Positions 53,939 to 63,746 of a stretch of DNA of 64,000 bases are shown piece by piece (the first letter of the stretch is position 1; each line of letters opens with the position of its first letter). The notes under the pieces were generated by a model that was not told the origin of the DNA, ran no database searches, and saw only the letters and a program-made list of their open reading frames with translations. Both the position numbers and the translations under genes were made by a program. The stretch spans positions 2,735,501-2,799,500 of the forward strand of contig NZ_SGWE01000004.1 in the NCBI RefSeq assembly GCF_013337115.1, given 5' to 3'. The DNA comes from Deinococcus sp. JMULE3. GTDB lineage: Bacteria; Deinococcota; Deinococci; Deinococcales; Deinococcaceae.

Positions 53939-54598
53939 TCAGTTCAGGGTCTTCACGAAGGCGTACACGTTCGCCACGTCGCTGTCGGTCAGCTGCGTGT
54001 CGGCAATGCGGGGCATCGCGGTGGACAGTTCGCGCTCGGGCGTCTTGCCTTCCCGCAGGGCGACGGTGAACTCCGCCAGCGTCCAGTCCTTCACCTTGCT
54101 CAGGGCCGGTCCGACGACGCCCTGACCCTCGGCTCCGTGGCACCCGGCGCAGCTGACCGCGTAGGATTTCTCGCCCGCAACGGCGTCGCCCTGCGTCTCG
54201 GCGGCGGCGGCGGTCTCCACGGGCTGCTCGCCGGTTGACCCGGCCGCGTCGGTGTCGGTGGCGCTGCCCTCGGTGGTGCTGACCTTCTCGTCGCCGGTGG
54301 TGGCCTCGCCACTGGCGGTCACGGCGCCGTTCTCGCCGGCCAGTTCGCCGCCCTCGTTGTCGGCTTTCACGTCACCCAGGGCACCCTCGGCCCCGGCGGC
54401 ACCCGTCGCGGCGCTGTTCGCGCTGGGACCCTGTTCACTCATGGGCGCGCCGCTCTCGCTGTGCCCGCCTTTCTCCTCGCCGTGGCCGCCCTTCTCCTCG
54501 CTGTGGTGGGGGGTGGTGGCGATGTTGTACCCGACGACGGAGCCGCCGACGGTCAGGGCCAGCAGCAGGGCCATGGAAACGACGAACGTGTTCTTCAT
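53939..54598 (-). CDS. Membrane-anchored c-type cytochrome
   Basis: A 219-aa protein. The N-terminal hydrophobic segment (MKNTFVVSMALLLALTVGGSV) anchors or exports it. A His/Glu/Gly-rich stretch (HHSEEKGGHGEEKGGH) and a low-complexity acidic Ala/Thr/Gly linker of about 90 residues follow. The class I cytochrome domain has CAGCH (Cys150, Cys153, His154) and an axial Met probably in STAMPRIAD. The mobile linker would let the heme domain reach partners at the membrane. TAGGCT lies 9 nt before the ATG. Confidence 0.88.
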   Translation of the reverse strand: MKNTFVVSMALLLALTVGGSVVGYNIATTPHHSEEKGGHGEEKGGHSESGAPMSEQGPSANSAATGAAGAEGALGDVKADNEGGELAGENGAVTASGEATTGDEKVSTTEGSATDTDAAGSTGEQPVETAAAAETQGDAVAGEKSYAVSCAGCHGAEGQGVVGPALSKVKDWTLAEFTVALREGKTPERELSTAMPRIADTQLTDSDVANVYAFVKTLN

Positions 54599-54689
54599 AT
54601 ACCCCCGAGCCTACCATACGGTCAGGGGGCGTTTGCCCGTGCCAGCGCGCACTTCCCACCCGCGCCCGCCGCGCCCTAGACTGCCCGGC

Positions 54690-55433
54690 ATGCCCCCCAC
54701 GCGACTGGCCAGCCTGACGTGCAGCAACACCGACATCCTGCACGCCCTGCACGCCACCGACCGGCTGGTGGCCGTGGACAGCCACAGCGACGCCCCCGGA
54801 ATAGAACACGCCGCGCGGCTGGGACCGGACCTGAACATCGACGTGGACGCCCTGACCCGCGCCCGCCCGGATCTGGTGCTCGCCAGCCTGAGCGTGCCCG
54901 GCATGGAACGCGTCGTGCAGGCCGTGCAGGACGCGGGGCTGAACACCGTGATCCTCGACCCGACCAGCGTGCCGGACACCGCCGCCACCATCCGGCAGGT
55001 GGGGGCGCTGCTGGGCCTGCCGGAACGTGGCGAAGAGGTCGCCGCCGCGCTGGAGGCCGAACTGGCCGCCCTGCACCGCGCATCCCCAGCCCCGGCGCGC
55101 GTGCTGGTCGAGTGGTGGCCGAAACCCATCATCGCCGCCACCCGCGACTCCTGGGTGACGGACCTGCTGACCAGCCTGGGCGCCGTGAACGCCCTGGCCG
55201 AGCGGGCCGGGCGCAGCAGCCCCCTGACGCTGGACGAGGTCCGCGCCGCCCGCCCCGACCTGATCGTCTGCTCGTGGTGCGGCGCGAAGAAACTCCGCCC
55301 GGAGGTCATCGAGGCGCGCGGCCTGGGTGTCCCCGTCGTCGCCGTCCCCGAAAGTGGCCTGGGCCGCCCCGGCCCCCGCCTCATCGAGGGTGCCCGGCAG
55401 ATCCGCGCCGCCCTCGACGCACTGGGCCGCTGA
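54690..55433 (+). CDS. BtuF-like cobalamin/metal-chelate binding protein without a signal peptide
   Basis: A 247-aa class III periplasmic-binding-protein fold. MPPTRLASLTCSNTDILHAL, LVAVDSHSDAPGIEHAARLGPDLNIDVDALTRARPDLVLAS and VLVEWWPKPIIAATRDSWVTDLL are typical of BtuF-like cobalamin-binding proteins. The ATG at 54690 lies 7 nt after TAGACT (leaderless), and from that start there is no signal sequence. The frame is open further upstream, but that overlaps the divergent cytochrome promoter. No permease or ATPase is adjacent. It may be a cytoplasmic binding protein or be exported without a standard signal. Confidence 0.8.
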   Translation: MPPTRLASLTCSNTDILHALHATDRLVAVDSHSDAPGIEHAARLGPDLNIDVDALTRARPDLVLASLSVPGMERVVQAVQDAGLNTVILDPTSVPDTAATIRQVGALLGLPERGEEVAAALEAELAALHRASPAPARVLVEWWPKPIIAATRDSWVTDLLTSLGAVNALAERAGRSSPLTLDEVRAARPDLIVCSWCGAKKLRPEVIEARGLGVPVVAVPESGLGRPGPRLIEGARQIRAALDALGR

Positions 55434-55486
55434 CGGCAACAGAAGGGGAGAGGCCACCCGACCTCCCCCCAGATCAGACTCCCGGT

Positions 55487-56323
<837 letters not shown>

Positions 56324-56471
56324 GGGATCACCGGGGCGCGCGGGGCGCCGAAGTCAGAGAGGAGTGGGGGAGAGGGTGCCCGCAGGCCCACTGCGCGGGG
56401 CAGGTGGGGTGGGGGCGCACGCGCTGAACTATCTCACCCGCCGCGCGGGGCGCATGACCCCGAACGACCGG

Positions 56472-57185
56472 TCAGGCAGGCCACACGCGCGGCACGGGGA
56501 ACACCATCCGGAAGTCCGGCACCGCCACCGTCAGCAGCGGTCGCCGCTCCAGCAGCGCCGGGTGGAAGTTCCCGCCGATCACGCTCAGCCGCGCGGGCCG
56601 CACCCGACCGGACGCCGAGACCGTCGTCAGCAGCGCCGCCCGTTCCCCGGCCTCCGGCAGGGGCGGCTGGACCAGCGTCCGCCACGCGGCAGGCACCACC
56701 GCCGTCGTCACGGGCAGCGACGGCCCCCACGACCGCACGCTCAGGTGCGCGAGCAGCCGCCCGTCCTGCGTGACCCGCACCTGCTCACAGCAGAGTTCAG
56801 TGGTATCAAGGGTCTTGCTTAATACCACTGAACCGAGCGGAGTGAGCACCTGACAACACCAGCGGTTGGAAGTGGAATTGAAGGGCGTGAGGTTGGCCCT
56901 TCGATGGAACTGGAAACCGCTGTCGCGCCCCGGCACGCCCTCCCACGCGAAGTCCGCCCGTGACTTGGGAATCGCCCAGTTCCGGCGGCCCCACTCCACA
57001 CTGTCCTGCGTGCTCACCACGATCCGCGTCACCTGCGGCGCGCCCGACAGCGACACCCACAGCAGCTCGTCGTACGGCCCCACGCCGGACTGCGCGTAAC
57101 GCACCAGCATCAACGCCCCCGCCTCAGGCCCGCCGTACACGGCGACCACGCCCCGACCCGACAAGTTCCACGGTGCTCCCGTCAC
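56472..57185 (-). CDS. Acetoacetate decarboxylase-like protein with a 46-residue repeat-derived insert
   Basis: A 237-aa protein from GTG 57185, 7 nt after TACGCT. The scaffold, with VTGAPWNLSGRGVVAVYGG, LLWVSLSGAPQVTRIVVST, DSVEWGRRNWAIPKS and a C-terminal beta region, resembles small bacterial acetoacetate decarboxylase-like proteins. The catalytic role is unproven. Residues about 88-133 (SGFQFHRRANLTPFNSTSNR to DTTELCC) are encoded by repeat B2, inserted in frame between VPGRD and EQVRVTQDG. No stop is created, so a longer protein could be made. The insert lies in a probable surface loop. Confidence 0.65.
   Translation of the reverse strand: MTGAPWNLSGRGVVAVYGGPEAGALMLVRYAQSGVGPYDELLWVSLSGAPQVTRIVVSTQDSVEWGRRNWAIPKSRADFAWEGVPGRDSGFQFHRRANLTPFNSTSNRWCCQVLTPLGSVVLSKTLDTTELCCEQVRVTQDGRLLAHLSVRSWGPSLPVTTAVVPAAWRTLVQPPLPEAGERAALLTTVSASGRVRPARLSVIGGNFHPALLERRPLLTVAVPDFRMVFPVPRVWPA
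56787..56923 (+). repeat. Family B structured repeat, copy B2, within a coding region
   Basis: A 137-bp element bounded by ACAGCAG and CCGCTGT and flanked by C on both sides, so 138 bp (46 codons) was added to the host gene on the minus strand. The first stem is GTTCAGTGGTAT / ATACCACTGAAC. It differs in sequence from copy B1 at 32746 but is equally paired. The linker and second hairpin are nearly identical to B1. Confidence 0.85.
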
Positions 57186-57192
57186 GCCCGGC

Positions 57193-57204
57193 AGCGTATA
57201 CCCT
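57193..57204. promoter_or_regulatory. Abutting divergent -10 boxes of two leaderless genes
   Basis: AGCGTA-TACCCT: the minus-strand TACGCT (57198-57193) serves the GTG at 57185, and the plus-strand TACCCT (57199-57204) serves the ATG at 57211. The start codons are only 25 bp apart, and the two -10 boxes touch without overlap. Confidence 0.7.
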
Positions 57205-57210
57205 GCACGC

Positions 57211-57567
57211 ATGCTCAAGCACGTCTCCTTCCTGACCCGCGACATCGCCGCGACCGTCGCCTTCTACGAACGCCTCGGCGCCACCACCGACAAGAACATC
57301 ACCACCACCGAAGGGCACCGCCGCGCCGTCCTGCGCCTCGGAGAAGGCCTCCTCCAGTTCTTCCAGATCACCGGCGAGACCCCCGCCCCGCACCCCCACT
57401 GGGCCGAACACATCGCCCTGCACGTCACCGGCCTCCGCGACCTCCTCCCCACCCTGAAAGAAAGCGGCGTGACCGTCACCCGCGACCTCCAACCCAGCCC
57501 CGGCGGACGCGACATGGCCTTCGTGCAGGACCCCGACGGACGACAGGTGGAACTCCTCGAAGGGTGA
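57211..57567 (+). CDS. VOC (glyoxalase/bleomycin resistance) family protein
   Basis: A 118-aa protein, one VOC domain of two beta-alpha-beta-beta-beta repeats. MLKHVSFLTRDIAATVAFYERLGATT gives the first metal His and the Tyr-Glu motif. HIALHVTGLRDLLPTLKESGVTV opens the second repeat. The C-terminal DMAFVQDPDGRQVELLE carries the final metal Glu. It could be a dioxygenase, lyase or binding protein; the substrate cannot be told. Leaderless start 6 nt after TACCCT. Confidence 0.85.
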   Translation: MLKHVSFLTRDIAATVAFYERLGATTDKNITTTEGHRRAVLRLGEGLLQFFQITGETPAPHPHWAEHIALHVTGLRDLLPTLKESGVTVTRDLQPSPGGRDMAFVQDPDGRQVELLEG

Positions 57568-57575
57568 GGGGGGCT

Positions 57576-57706
57576 GTGGGAAGTGGGCAGTGGGGAGTGG
57601 GGTGAAGGCCATCAGCGGACCAGCCCGCGTGTTCGCCACATGGGGTGTCCGTCGCGTGCCCGCCCAAGGCGACCGACCCACTCCCCACAACCCACTCCCC
57701 ACTTCC
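57576..57706 (+). repeat. Family C repeat, copy C1
   Basis: A 131-bp sequence with G-rich and C-rich ends (GTGGGAAGTGGGCAGTGGGG left, CCCACTCCCCACTTCC right) enclosing a unique-looking core with CAGCGGACCAGCCCGCGTGT. The core and one end recur in reverse complement at about 58396-58519 with few changes. The two copies flank the hydrolase gene. Confidence 0.8.
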
Positions 57707-57728
57707 TTCAGGCGCTAGCCTGGACCCC

Positions 57729-58295
57729 ATGACGCCGACCATCGTGATCGTGCCGGGCCTGGGGGATAGCGGGCCGGAGCACTGGCAGAGTCTCTGGACC
57801 GGGAAGTTCGGCGCGGCGCGCGTCCGGCAGGACGACCCAGAGCGGCCCACGCCCGAGACGTGGTCGGCGCGCCTTCAGGAGGTCATCGACGCGACGCCGG
57901 GCGATCTGGTCCTGATCGGGCACTCGTGCGGCGTGCTGAACATCGTCCACTGGGCGCGCCTGACCGGCGGGCACCCGCGCGTGAAGGGCGCCATGCTCGT
58001 CGGCCCCACCGACGCGGACCGGGCGTTCGAGGAGTACCCGACCGTGGCCGACATGGCCCCCGTCCCCATGCAGCCCCTGCCGTTCCCGGCCCTGGTCGTC
58101 GCCAGCGAGAACGACCCGTTCGCCAGTTTCGAGCGGGCCCAGGCGTTCGCGGAAGCCTGGGACGCCGAATTCATCTCGGCGGGCGAGGCCGGGCACATCA
58201 ACGTCGCCAGTGGACACGGCGACTGGCCCGACGGCGAGGTGCTCCTCAGCGAGGCCCTGCACGCCTGGACGCCACCGGACATCGTGCGGATGTGA
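57729..58295 (+). CDS. RBBP9/YdeN-family serine hydrolase
   Basis: A 188-aa small alpha/beta hydrolase. IVIVPGLGDSGPEHWQSLW is the hallmark opening of the RBBP9/YdeN family. The nucleophile is in LIGHSCGVLNIVHWA (the Ser of GHSCG). The acid is in VASENDPFAS and the His in GEAGHINVASGHGDWP. The physiological substrate is unknown. TAGCCT lies 7 nt before the ATG, close to the end of repeat C1. It is flanked on both sides by inverted family C repeats. Confidence 0.9.
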   Translation: MTPTIVIVPGLGDSGPEHWQSLWTGKFGAARVRQDDPERPTPETWSARLQEVIDATPGDLVLIGHSCGVLNIVHWARLTGGHPRVKGAMLVGPTDADRAFEEYPTVADMAPVPMQPLPFPALVVASENDPFASFERAQAFAEAWDAEFISAGEAGHINVASGHGDWPDGEVLLSEALHAWTPPDIVRM

Positions 58296-58303
58296 ACGGG
58301 GGA

Positions 58304-58521
58304 GGGAAGTGGGGAGTGGGTTGTGGGCAGTGGGTCGGCCGCCATGGGCGGGCACGCGGCGGAACTGCCGTGGGGTCAGGCTGACGCCTGACGGGAGTGG
58401 GGTGTGGGGAGTGGGTCGGTCGCTTTGGCCGGGCACGCGGCGGACCCCCCATGTGGCGAACACGCGGGCCGGTCCGCTGATGCCCTTCAGTCCACTCCCC
58501 ACTCCCTACTTCCCACTACCC
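58304..58521 (-). repeat. Family C repeat, copy C2 (inverted, with an extra partial unit)
   Basis: Positions 58396-58519 match the reverse complement of C1. A second partial unit, GTCGG-CGCCATGG-GCGGGCACGCGGCGGAA and onward, lies at 58334-58395 and shares the GGGCACGCGGCGGA core. Both are bounded by GGGAAGTGGGGAGTGGG-type ends, suggesting nested or tandem insertion. Three core units thus surround one gene. Confidence 0.75.
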
Positions 58522-58534
58522 AGGCAACGACGAA

Positions 58535-58564
58535 ACGCGCCCCAGGTCACTGACCGGGGCGCGT
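58535..58564 (-). terminator. trxA terminator
   Basis: ACGCGCCCC / GGGGCGCGT (9 bp) followed by TTTCG on the minus strand, 13 nt after the trxA stop. Confidence 0.7.
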
Positions 58565-58576
58565 CACCGTTGCCGT

Positions 58577-58909
58577 TCAGGCGCTGGCGGTCGCGTTGCT
58601 GTACTTGTCGAGCAGCGCTTCGAAGGCGCGTTTGGGCTGGGCGCCGACGACGCCTTCGACGGGCTGGCCGTCCTTGAAGAGGATCAGGGTGGGGATGCTC
58701 ATGACGCGGTACTGGCCCTGCGTGACGGGGTTCTCGTCGACGTTCAGTTTCGCGATCTTGACCTTGCCCTCGTACTGCCCGGCGAGTTCCTCGATGACCG
58801 GGGCGATGATGCGGCAGGGGCCGCACCAGGGGGCCCAGAAGTCCACCAGGGTCAGGCCCTCGCTGATCTCGGCGTTAAAGTTGCTGTCCGTGAGTTCCAC
58901 AGGCTTCAT
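58577..58909 (-). CDS. trxA: Thioredoxin
   Basis: A 110-aa cytoplasmic disulfide reductase with the thioredoxin fold. The active site is WAPWCGPCR (Cys29, Cys32). The cis-Pro is in MSIPTLILF, and the C-terminal helix is KRAFEALLDKY. The buried acidic residue is Asp23 in LVDFW. TATAGT lies 7 nt before the ATG, so it is probably leaderless. It is monocistronic and ends at a terminator. Confidence 0.96.
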   Translation of the reverse strand: MKPVELTDSNFNAEISEGLTLVDFWAPWCGPCRIIAPVIEELAGQYEGKVKIAKLNVDENPVTQGQYRVMSIPTLILFKDGQPVEGVVGAQPKRAFEALLDKYSNATASA

Positions 58910-59041
58910 GCCTTCGACTATACCCCTGGGGGGCAGGGTGGGGATATGCCGGGGGTGGGTGTTCCCTCACCGGTTGTTTAACCGTGGTGAGGTGGGTCGC
59001 AGTTGGCGTTCTGCGGGCCGGGACGGAGTACCCTGCCGGGC

Positions 59042-59404
59042 ATGACGGTCAGTGGGTCGGTGGATTTCCGGCGCGGCGCGGCGCTGTTCGCACGCGGCGA
59101 GTGGTGGGAGGCGCACGAGGCGTGGGAGCGGCCGTGGCTGACGGCGCGCGGGGACGACCGGGCGTTCCTGCAGGCGCTGATCCTGCTCGCGGCGGCGCTG
59201 CATAAACGCTGGGCGCACGGCAGCCTGACGCACCGGAACTACGACAAGGCCCTGCGGTACCTGGACGGGCTGCCCGCCGGGTACGCGGGGGTGGATCTCG
59301 CGCGACTGCGGGCCGACGTGTGGAACGCCCTTCAGGGTCCGTCGCGGCCGGAGGCCGGGGTGCCCGCGCTGCGCGGGCCGGGCGGGGCGCCGTTCCCCAC
59401 GTGA
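59042..59404 (+). CDS. DUF309 protein
   Basis: A 120-aa protein; the ATG at 59042 lies 7 nt after TACCCT. It holds the DUF309 signature GRGAALFARGEWWEAHEAWERPW-type segment (Glu-x2-x-His-x-Trp-Glu) and LQALILLAAALHKRWAHGSLTHRNYDKA, all helical, with conserved His, Glu and Trp likely lining a pocket. DUF309 has no settled function; it occurs in thermophiles, archaea and Deinococcus. It is followed by the NYN gene with 104 nt between. Confidence 0.8.
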   Translation: MTVSGSVDFRRGAALFARGEWWEAHEAWERPWLTARGDDRAFLQALILLAAALHKRWAHGSLTHRNYDKALRYLDGLPAGYAGVDLARLRADVWNALQGPSRPEAGVPALRGPGGAPFPT

Positions 59405-59508
59405 CGGTCCGTCAGGTATCCTGAGCCGCGAACGCTCAGGCCCCCCAGGGGACGCCGGGCGTCCGCCGCCGCCCGCCCCATGGCAGGCGCGGCCCCAGGA
59501 GATCACAG

Positions 59509-60087
59509 ATGGAACGCATTGCACTCTTTATTGACGGCGCGAACGTGTACGCGGCAGCCAAACGACTCGGGTGGAACTTCGACCACCGCAAGATCCTGGA
59601 GCACTTCGCCGCTCCGGGCCGCCTGTACAACGCCTTCTACTACACCGCCGTCCCCACCCCCATTGACGACAAGCAGAAGCGCTTCACGGACGCCCTGACG
59701 TACATGGGCTACACCGTGCGCACCCGCCCGCTGCGCGAGGCGACCGACGACAGCGGCGACACTTACCGCCGCGCCAGCCTGGACATCGAGATCGTCACGG
59801 ACCTCCTGACGACCAGCGACCAGTACGACACGGCGGTGCTGCTGACCGGCGACGGGGACTTCGAACGCCCGGTCGAGGTGCTGCGCGCGCGCGGCAAGCG
59901 CGTCGTGGTGGCCAGCATCGCCGAGATGACCAGCTACGAGCTGCGCAACGCCGCCGACCAGTACGTGGACTTCAAGGACATCCGCGAGCACGTCGAACGC
60001 CCCGGGTACCGCCTGCCCAGCGAGCAGCGCGGGCAGGAGAGCCGTCCCTTCTATACGTCCGCCGCGCTCGACGGCGACGACCGCTGA
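59509..60087 (+). CDS. NYN-domain (LabA/DUF88-like) protein
   Basis: A 192-aa PIN-like nuclease-fold protein. The catalytic acidic residues are in IALFIDGANVY (Asp9), RRASLDIEIVTDLL and LLTGDGDFERPVEVLRARG. LabA-like NYN proteins bind or cut RNA. AGGAGAT lies 6 nt before the ATG. The stop shares one base with the plsX ATG (TGATG), so it is coupled to phospholipid synthesis, an unexplained pairing. Confidence 0.88.
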   Translation: MERIALFIDGANVYAAAKRLGWNFDHRKILEHFAAPGRLYNAFYYTAVPTPIDDKQKRFTDALTYMGYTVRTRPLREATDDSGDTYRRASLDIEIVTDLLTTSDQYDTAVLLTGDGDFERPVEVLRARGKRVVVASIAEMTSYELRNAADQYVDFKDIREHVERPGYRLPSEQRGQESRPFYTSAALDGDDR

Positions 60088-61097
60088 TGAGCCTCCCGGT
60101 CGCGCTGGACGCCATGGGCGGCGATCACGGCGCCGCACCGAACGTCGAGGGGGCGGTGCAGGCCGCCCGCGCGGGCGTACCCGTGATCCTGGTGGGGGAC
60201 CGCGTGAAACTCCACGCGGAACTCGGTCGGCACGCGGGCAGCGCGAGTCTGCCCATCGAGGTCGTCGAGGCGACCGACGTGATCGGCATGGACGAGCACG
60301 CCAGCGACGTGCGCAGCCGCACGCAGGCCAGCATCAACGTCGCGTCGCGCCTCGTCAAAGAAGGCCGCGCGTCGGCGGTCGTGAGCATGGGGCACAGCGG
60401 CGCGACCATGGCGTCCGCGCTGCTCACGCTGGGCCGCATCAAGGGCGTCGAGCGGCCCGCGATCCTCACGCACCTGCCCGCCAAGGGCGGCTTCACCACC
60501 CTGCTGGACGCCGGGGCGAACGCCGACGTGAAGGCCACGTACTACGCGCAGTGGGCGCGGCTGGCGAGCGTGTACCTGAAGGTCGTCGAGGACCGCGACA
60601 ACCCCACCGTTGGCCTGCTGTCCATCGGTGAGGAGGACCACAAGGGCAGTGCCCTGGTCCTCGAGGCGCACGGCCTGCTGCGCGACCTGCACGGGCGGGG
60701 CGTGAACTTCCACGGGAACGTGGAGGGCCGCGACATCTTCCGCAACACCACCGACATCGTCGTCACCGATGGCTTCACCGGGAACGTCGTCCTGAAGCTC
60801 GCCGAGGGTGAGGCCAAGGTCCTGTTCGGCTGGGTCAAGGAAGCCCTGCAGAGCAGCCTCAAGAGCAAACTGGGCGGCCTGATGGTGCGCGGCGCCCTGC
60901 GCGGCCTCGCCGAGCGGATGGACCCCAGCACGTACGGCGCGAGCATCCTGATCGGCGTGCGCGGCCTGGCGTTCATCGGGCACGGCAGCGCCGACGCCCG
61001 CGCCGTGAAGAACGCCCTGCTGCGCGCCGCCCGCGCGCACGAGGCGAACCTCGTCCCCCGGCTGGAGGCCGCGTTCACGGAACAGTCCTCCGGCTGA
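60087..61097 (+). CDS. plsX: Phosphate acyltransferase PlsX
   Basis: Makes acyl-phosphate from acyl-ACP for the PlsX/PlsY route to phosphatidic acid. A 336-aa protein. The opening LPVALDAMGGDHGAAPNVEGA is diagnostic. SMGHSGATMASALLTLGRIKGVERPAI, NVEGRDIFRNTTDIVVTDGFTGNVVLKLAEG and the C-terminal GVRGLAFIGHGSADARAVKNAL complete the family pattern. It is a peripheral membrane enzyme. It is translationally coupled to the NYN gene and ends at a terminator. Confidence 0.96.
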   Translation: MSLPVALDAMGGDHGAAPNVEGAVQAARAGVPVILVGDRVKLHAELGRHAGSASLPIEVVEATDVIGMDEHASDVRSRTQASINVASRLVKEGRASAVVSMGHSGATMASALLTLGRIKGVERPAILTHLPAKGGFTTLLDAGANADVKATYYAQWARLASVYLKVVEDRDNPTVGLLSIGEEDHKGSALVLEAHGLLRDLHGRGVNFHGNVEGRDIFRNTTDIVVTDGFTGNVVLKLAEGEAKVLFGWVKEALQSSLKSKLGGLMVRGALRGLAERMDPSTYGASILIGVRGLAFIGHGSADARAVKNALLRAARAHEANLVPRLEAAFTEQSSG

Positions 61098-61112
61098 CGT
61101 TCACCGCCCCTG

Positions 61113-61141
61113 CCCGCCCGGAAGACCCGCCGGGCGGGTTC
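61113..61141 (+). terminator. plsX terminator
   Basis: CCCGCCCGG / CCGGGCGGG, a 9-bp stem with an 8-nt loop, followed by TTCATCT. Confidence 0.75.
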
Positions 61142-61195
61142 ATCTCTGGTGGGTGACTCTTGGCACGCTCACGCACTCATGAGAAGGTGTGGGTC

Positions 61196-62380
<1,185 letters not shown>

Positions 62381-62433
62381 CGGGGGAGAGGGTTGATGGG
62401 TGACGGTTGATAGAGAGGAGCCACACCATCGAT

Positions 62434-62473
62434 GCACAGAGGCCGTGGAGGTGTTTCCACGACCTCTCTGTGC
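62434..62473. terminator. Bidirectional terminator between mscS and the desulfurase gene
   Basis: GCACAGAG / CTCTGTGC with an inner CGTGGA / TCCACG stem, followed by GTTTCG, between convergent genes. Confidence 0.7.
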
Positions 62474-62485
62474 GTTTCGATCCGT

Positions 62486-63619
62486 CTAGGCGCGGCTCCA
62501 GTTGGCGGCCTGCGTGAGGGCCTGGGCCGCCGCGCTGACCTCGGCGGGCGTGGTGGCCGCGCCGAAACTGAAACGCAGGGACGCGCGGGCCTGCGCCTCG
62601 TCCAGGCCCAGGGCGGTCAGGACGTGACTGGGCTGCATGGTGCCCGCGCTGCACGCACTCCCGGCACTCGCGGCGACGCCCAGCATGTCGAGGTTCATCA
62701 GCAGCGCCTCGCCGTCCGCGCCGCCCACCGTGACGTTCACGACCTTCGGGCTGCTGTCCGGCGCGTGATTCACGCCCAGGTCCGGAATGCCCGCGACCTC
62801 CCGCATGAACTGCTCGCGCAGGGCGTGCAGGTGCGCCAGGGTCGCGCCCTGCGCCGCCGCCGCGTGCGTCAGGGCCACGCCCGCCGCGTACACCCCCGCG
62901 GTGTCCTGCGTGCCGGGGCGCACCCCGCCCTCCTGCCCGCCGCCCAGCGTCACCGGGGGCAGCTCGGCGCCGCGACGGACGTACAGGAAACCTACGCCGC
63001 GCGGGCCGCCCCACTTGTGCGCGCTGAACGTCGCGAAGGTCACGCCCCAGCCGGTCAGGTCCACCGGGAGCACGCCGGGCGCCTGCACGGCGTCCGTGTG
63101 GTACGGCACGCCCCGCGCCGCCGCCAGGGCCGCCAGTGCCGGGGTGTCCTGCACGGCGCCGACCTCGTTGTTCGCGTGATGGATGGACACCAGCGCCGTG
63201 TCGTCCCGCAGCGCACCCGCGAGTTCCGCCGGGTCGTACCGCCCGAACCGGTCCGGAGTCAGGAACGTCACCGCCCAGCCCTGCGCCGCCAGTGCCCGCG
63301 CGGGGGCCAGCACCGCCGAGTGCTCGGTGGGCGTGGTGATCAGGTGCCCGGGCCGCCCGTGCGCGTCCAGCCACGCGCGCGCGGTGCCCAGCAGGACGTG
63401 ATTGTCCCCCTCGGTGCCGCCGCCGTTCGCGATCAGCGTGCGCGGGTCCACCCCGAACGCCGCCGCCACCCGCGCGCGGCCCTCCTCCAGGCACTCGCGG
63501 GCCGCCTGTCCCGCCGCGTGCACGCTGGCCGGGTTGCCCGGCAGCGCCGCCGCCCGCGCGTACGCCGCGAGGGCCTCCGGGGTCATGGGGTGCGTCGCCG
63601 CGTAATCCAGGTAGATCAT
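62486..63619 (-). CDS. Cysteine desulfurase (NifS/IscS class)
   Basis: PLP enzyme moving sulfur from cysteine to Fe-S cluster or thio-modification pathways. A 377-aa protein from ATG 63619 behind GAGGACACC. MIYLDYAATHPMTPEALAAY is the standard opening. The PLP His is in TPTEHSAVLAPARAL, the Asp in YHTDAVQAPG, and the Schiff-base Lys in ATFSAHKWGGPRG. The persulfide Cys is in SAGSACSAGTM, the class I loop pattern. No isc or suf genes are adjacent, so the acceptor is unknown. Confidence 0.92.
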   Translation of the reverse strand: MIYLDYAATHPMTPEALAAYARAAALPGNPASVHAAGQAARECLEEGRARVAAAFGVDPRTLIANGGGTEGDNHVLLGTARAWLDAHGRPGHLITTPTEHSAVLAPARALAAQGWAVTFLTPDRFGRYDPAELAGALRDDTALVSIHHANNEVGAVQDTPALAALAAARGVPYHTDAVQAPGVLPVDLTGWGVTFATFSAHKWGGPRGVGFLYVRRGAELPPVTLGGGQEGGVRPGTQDTAGVYAAGVALTHAAAAQGATLAHLHALREQFMREVAGIPDLGVNHAPDSSPKVVNVTVGGADGEALLMNLDMLGVAASAGSACSAGTMQPSHVLTALGLDEAQARASLRFSFGAATTPAEVSAAAQALTQAANWSRA

Positions 63620-63746
63620 GGGTGTCCTCACAGCAGGGGGCAGAGGTCGAGCGGAACTCCCCCGGTGCCTCTGAATCGAATGGAGCGGATCGGTGAGAGG
63701 CGTGCGGGCGCTGTGGGTCAACCCAGGCGGCCACCGCACACCCCGG

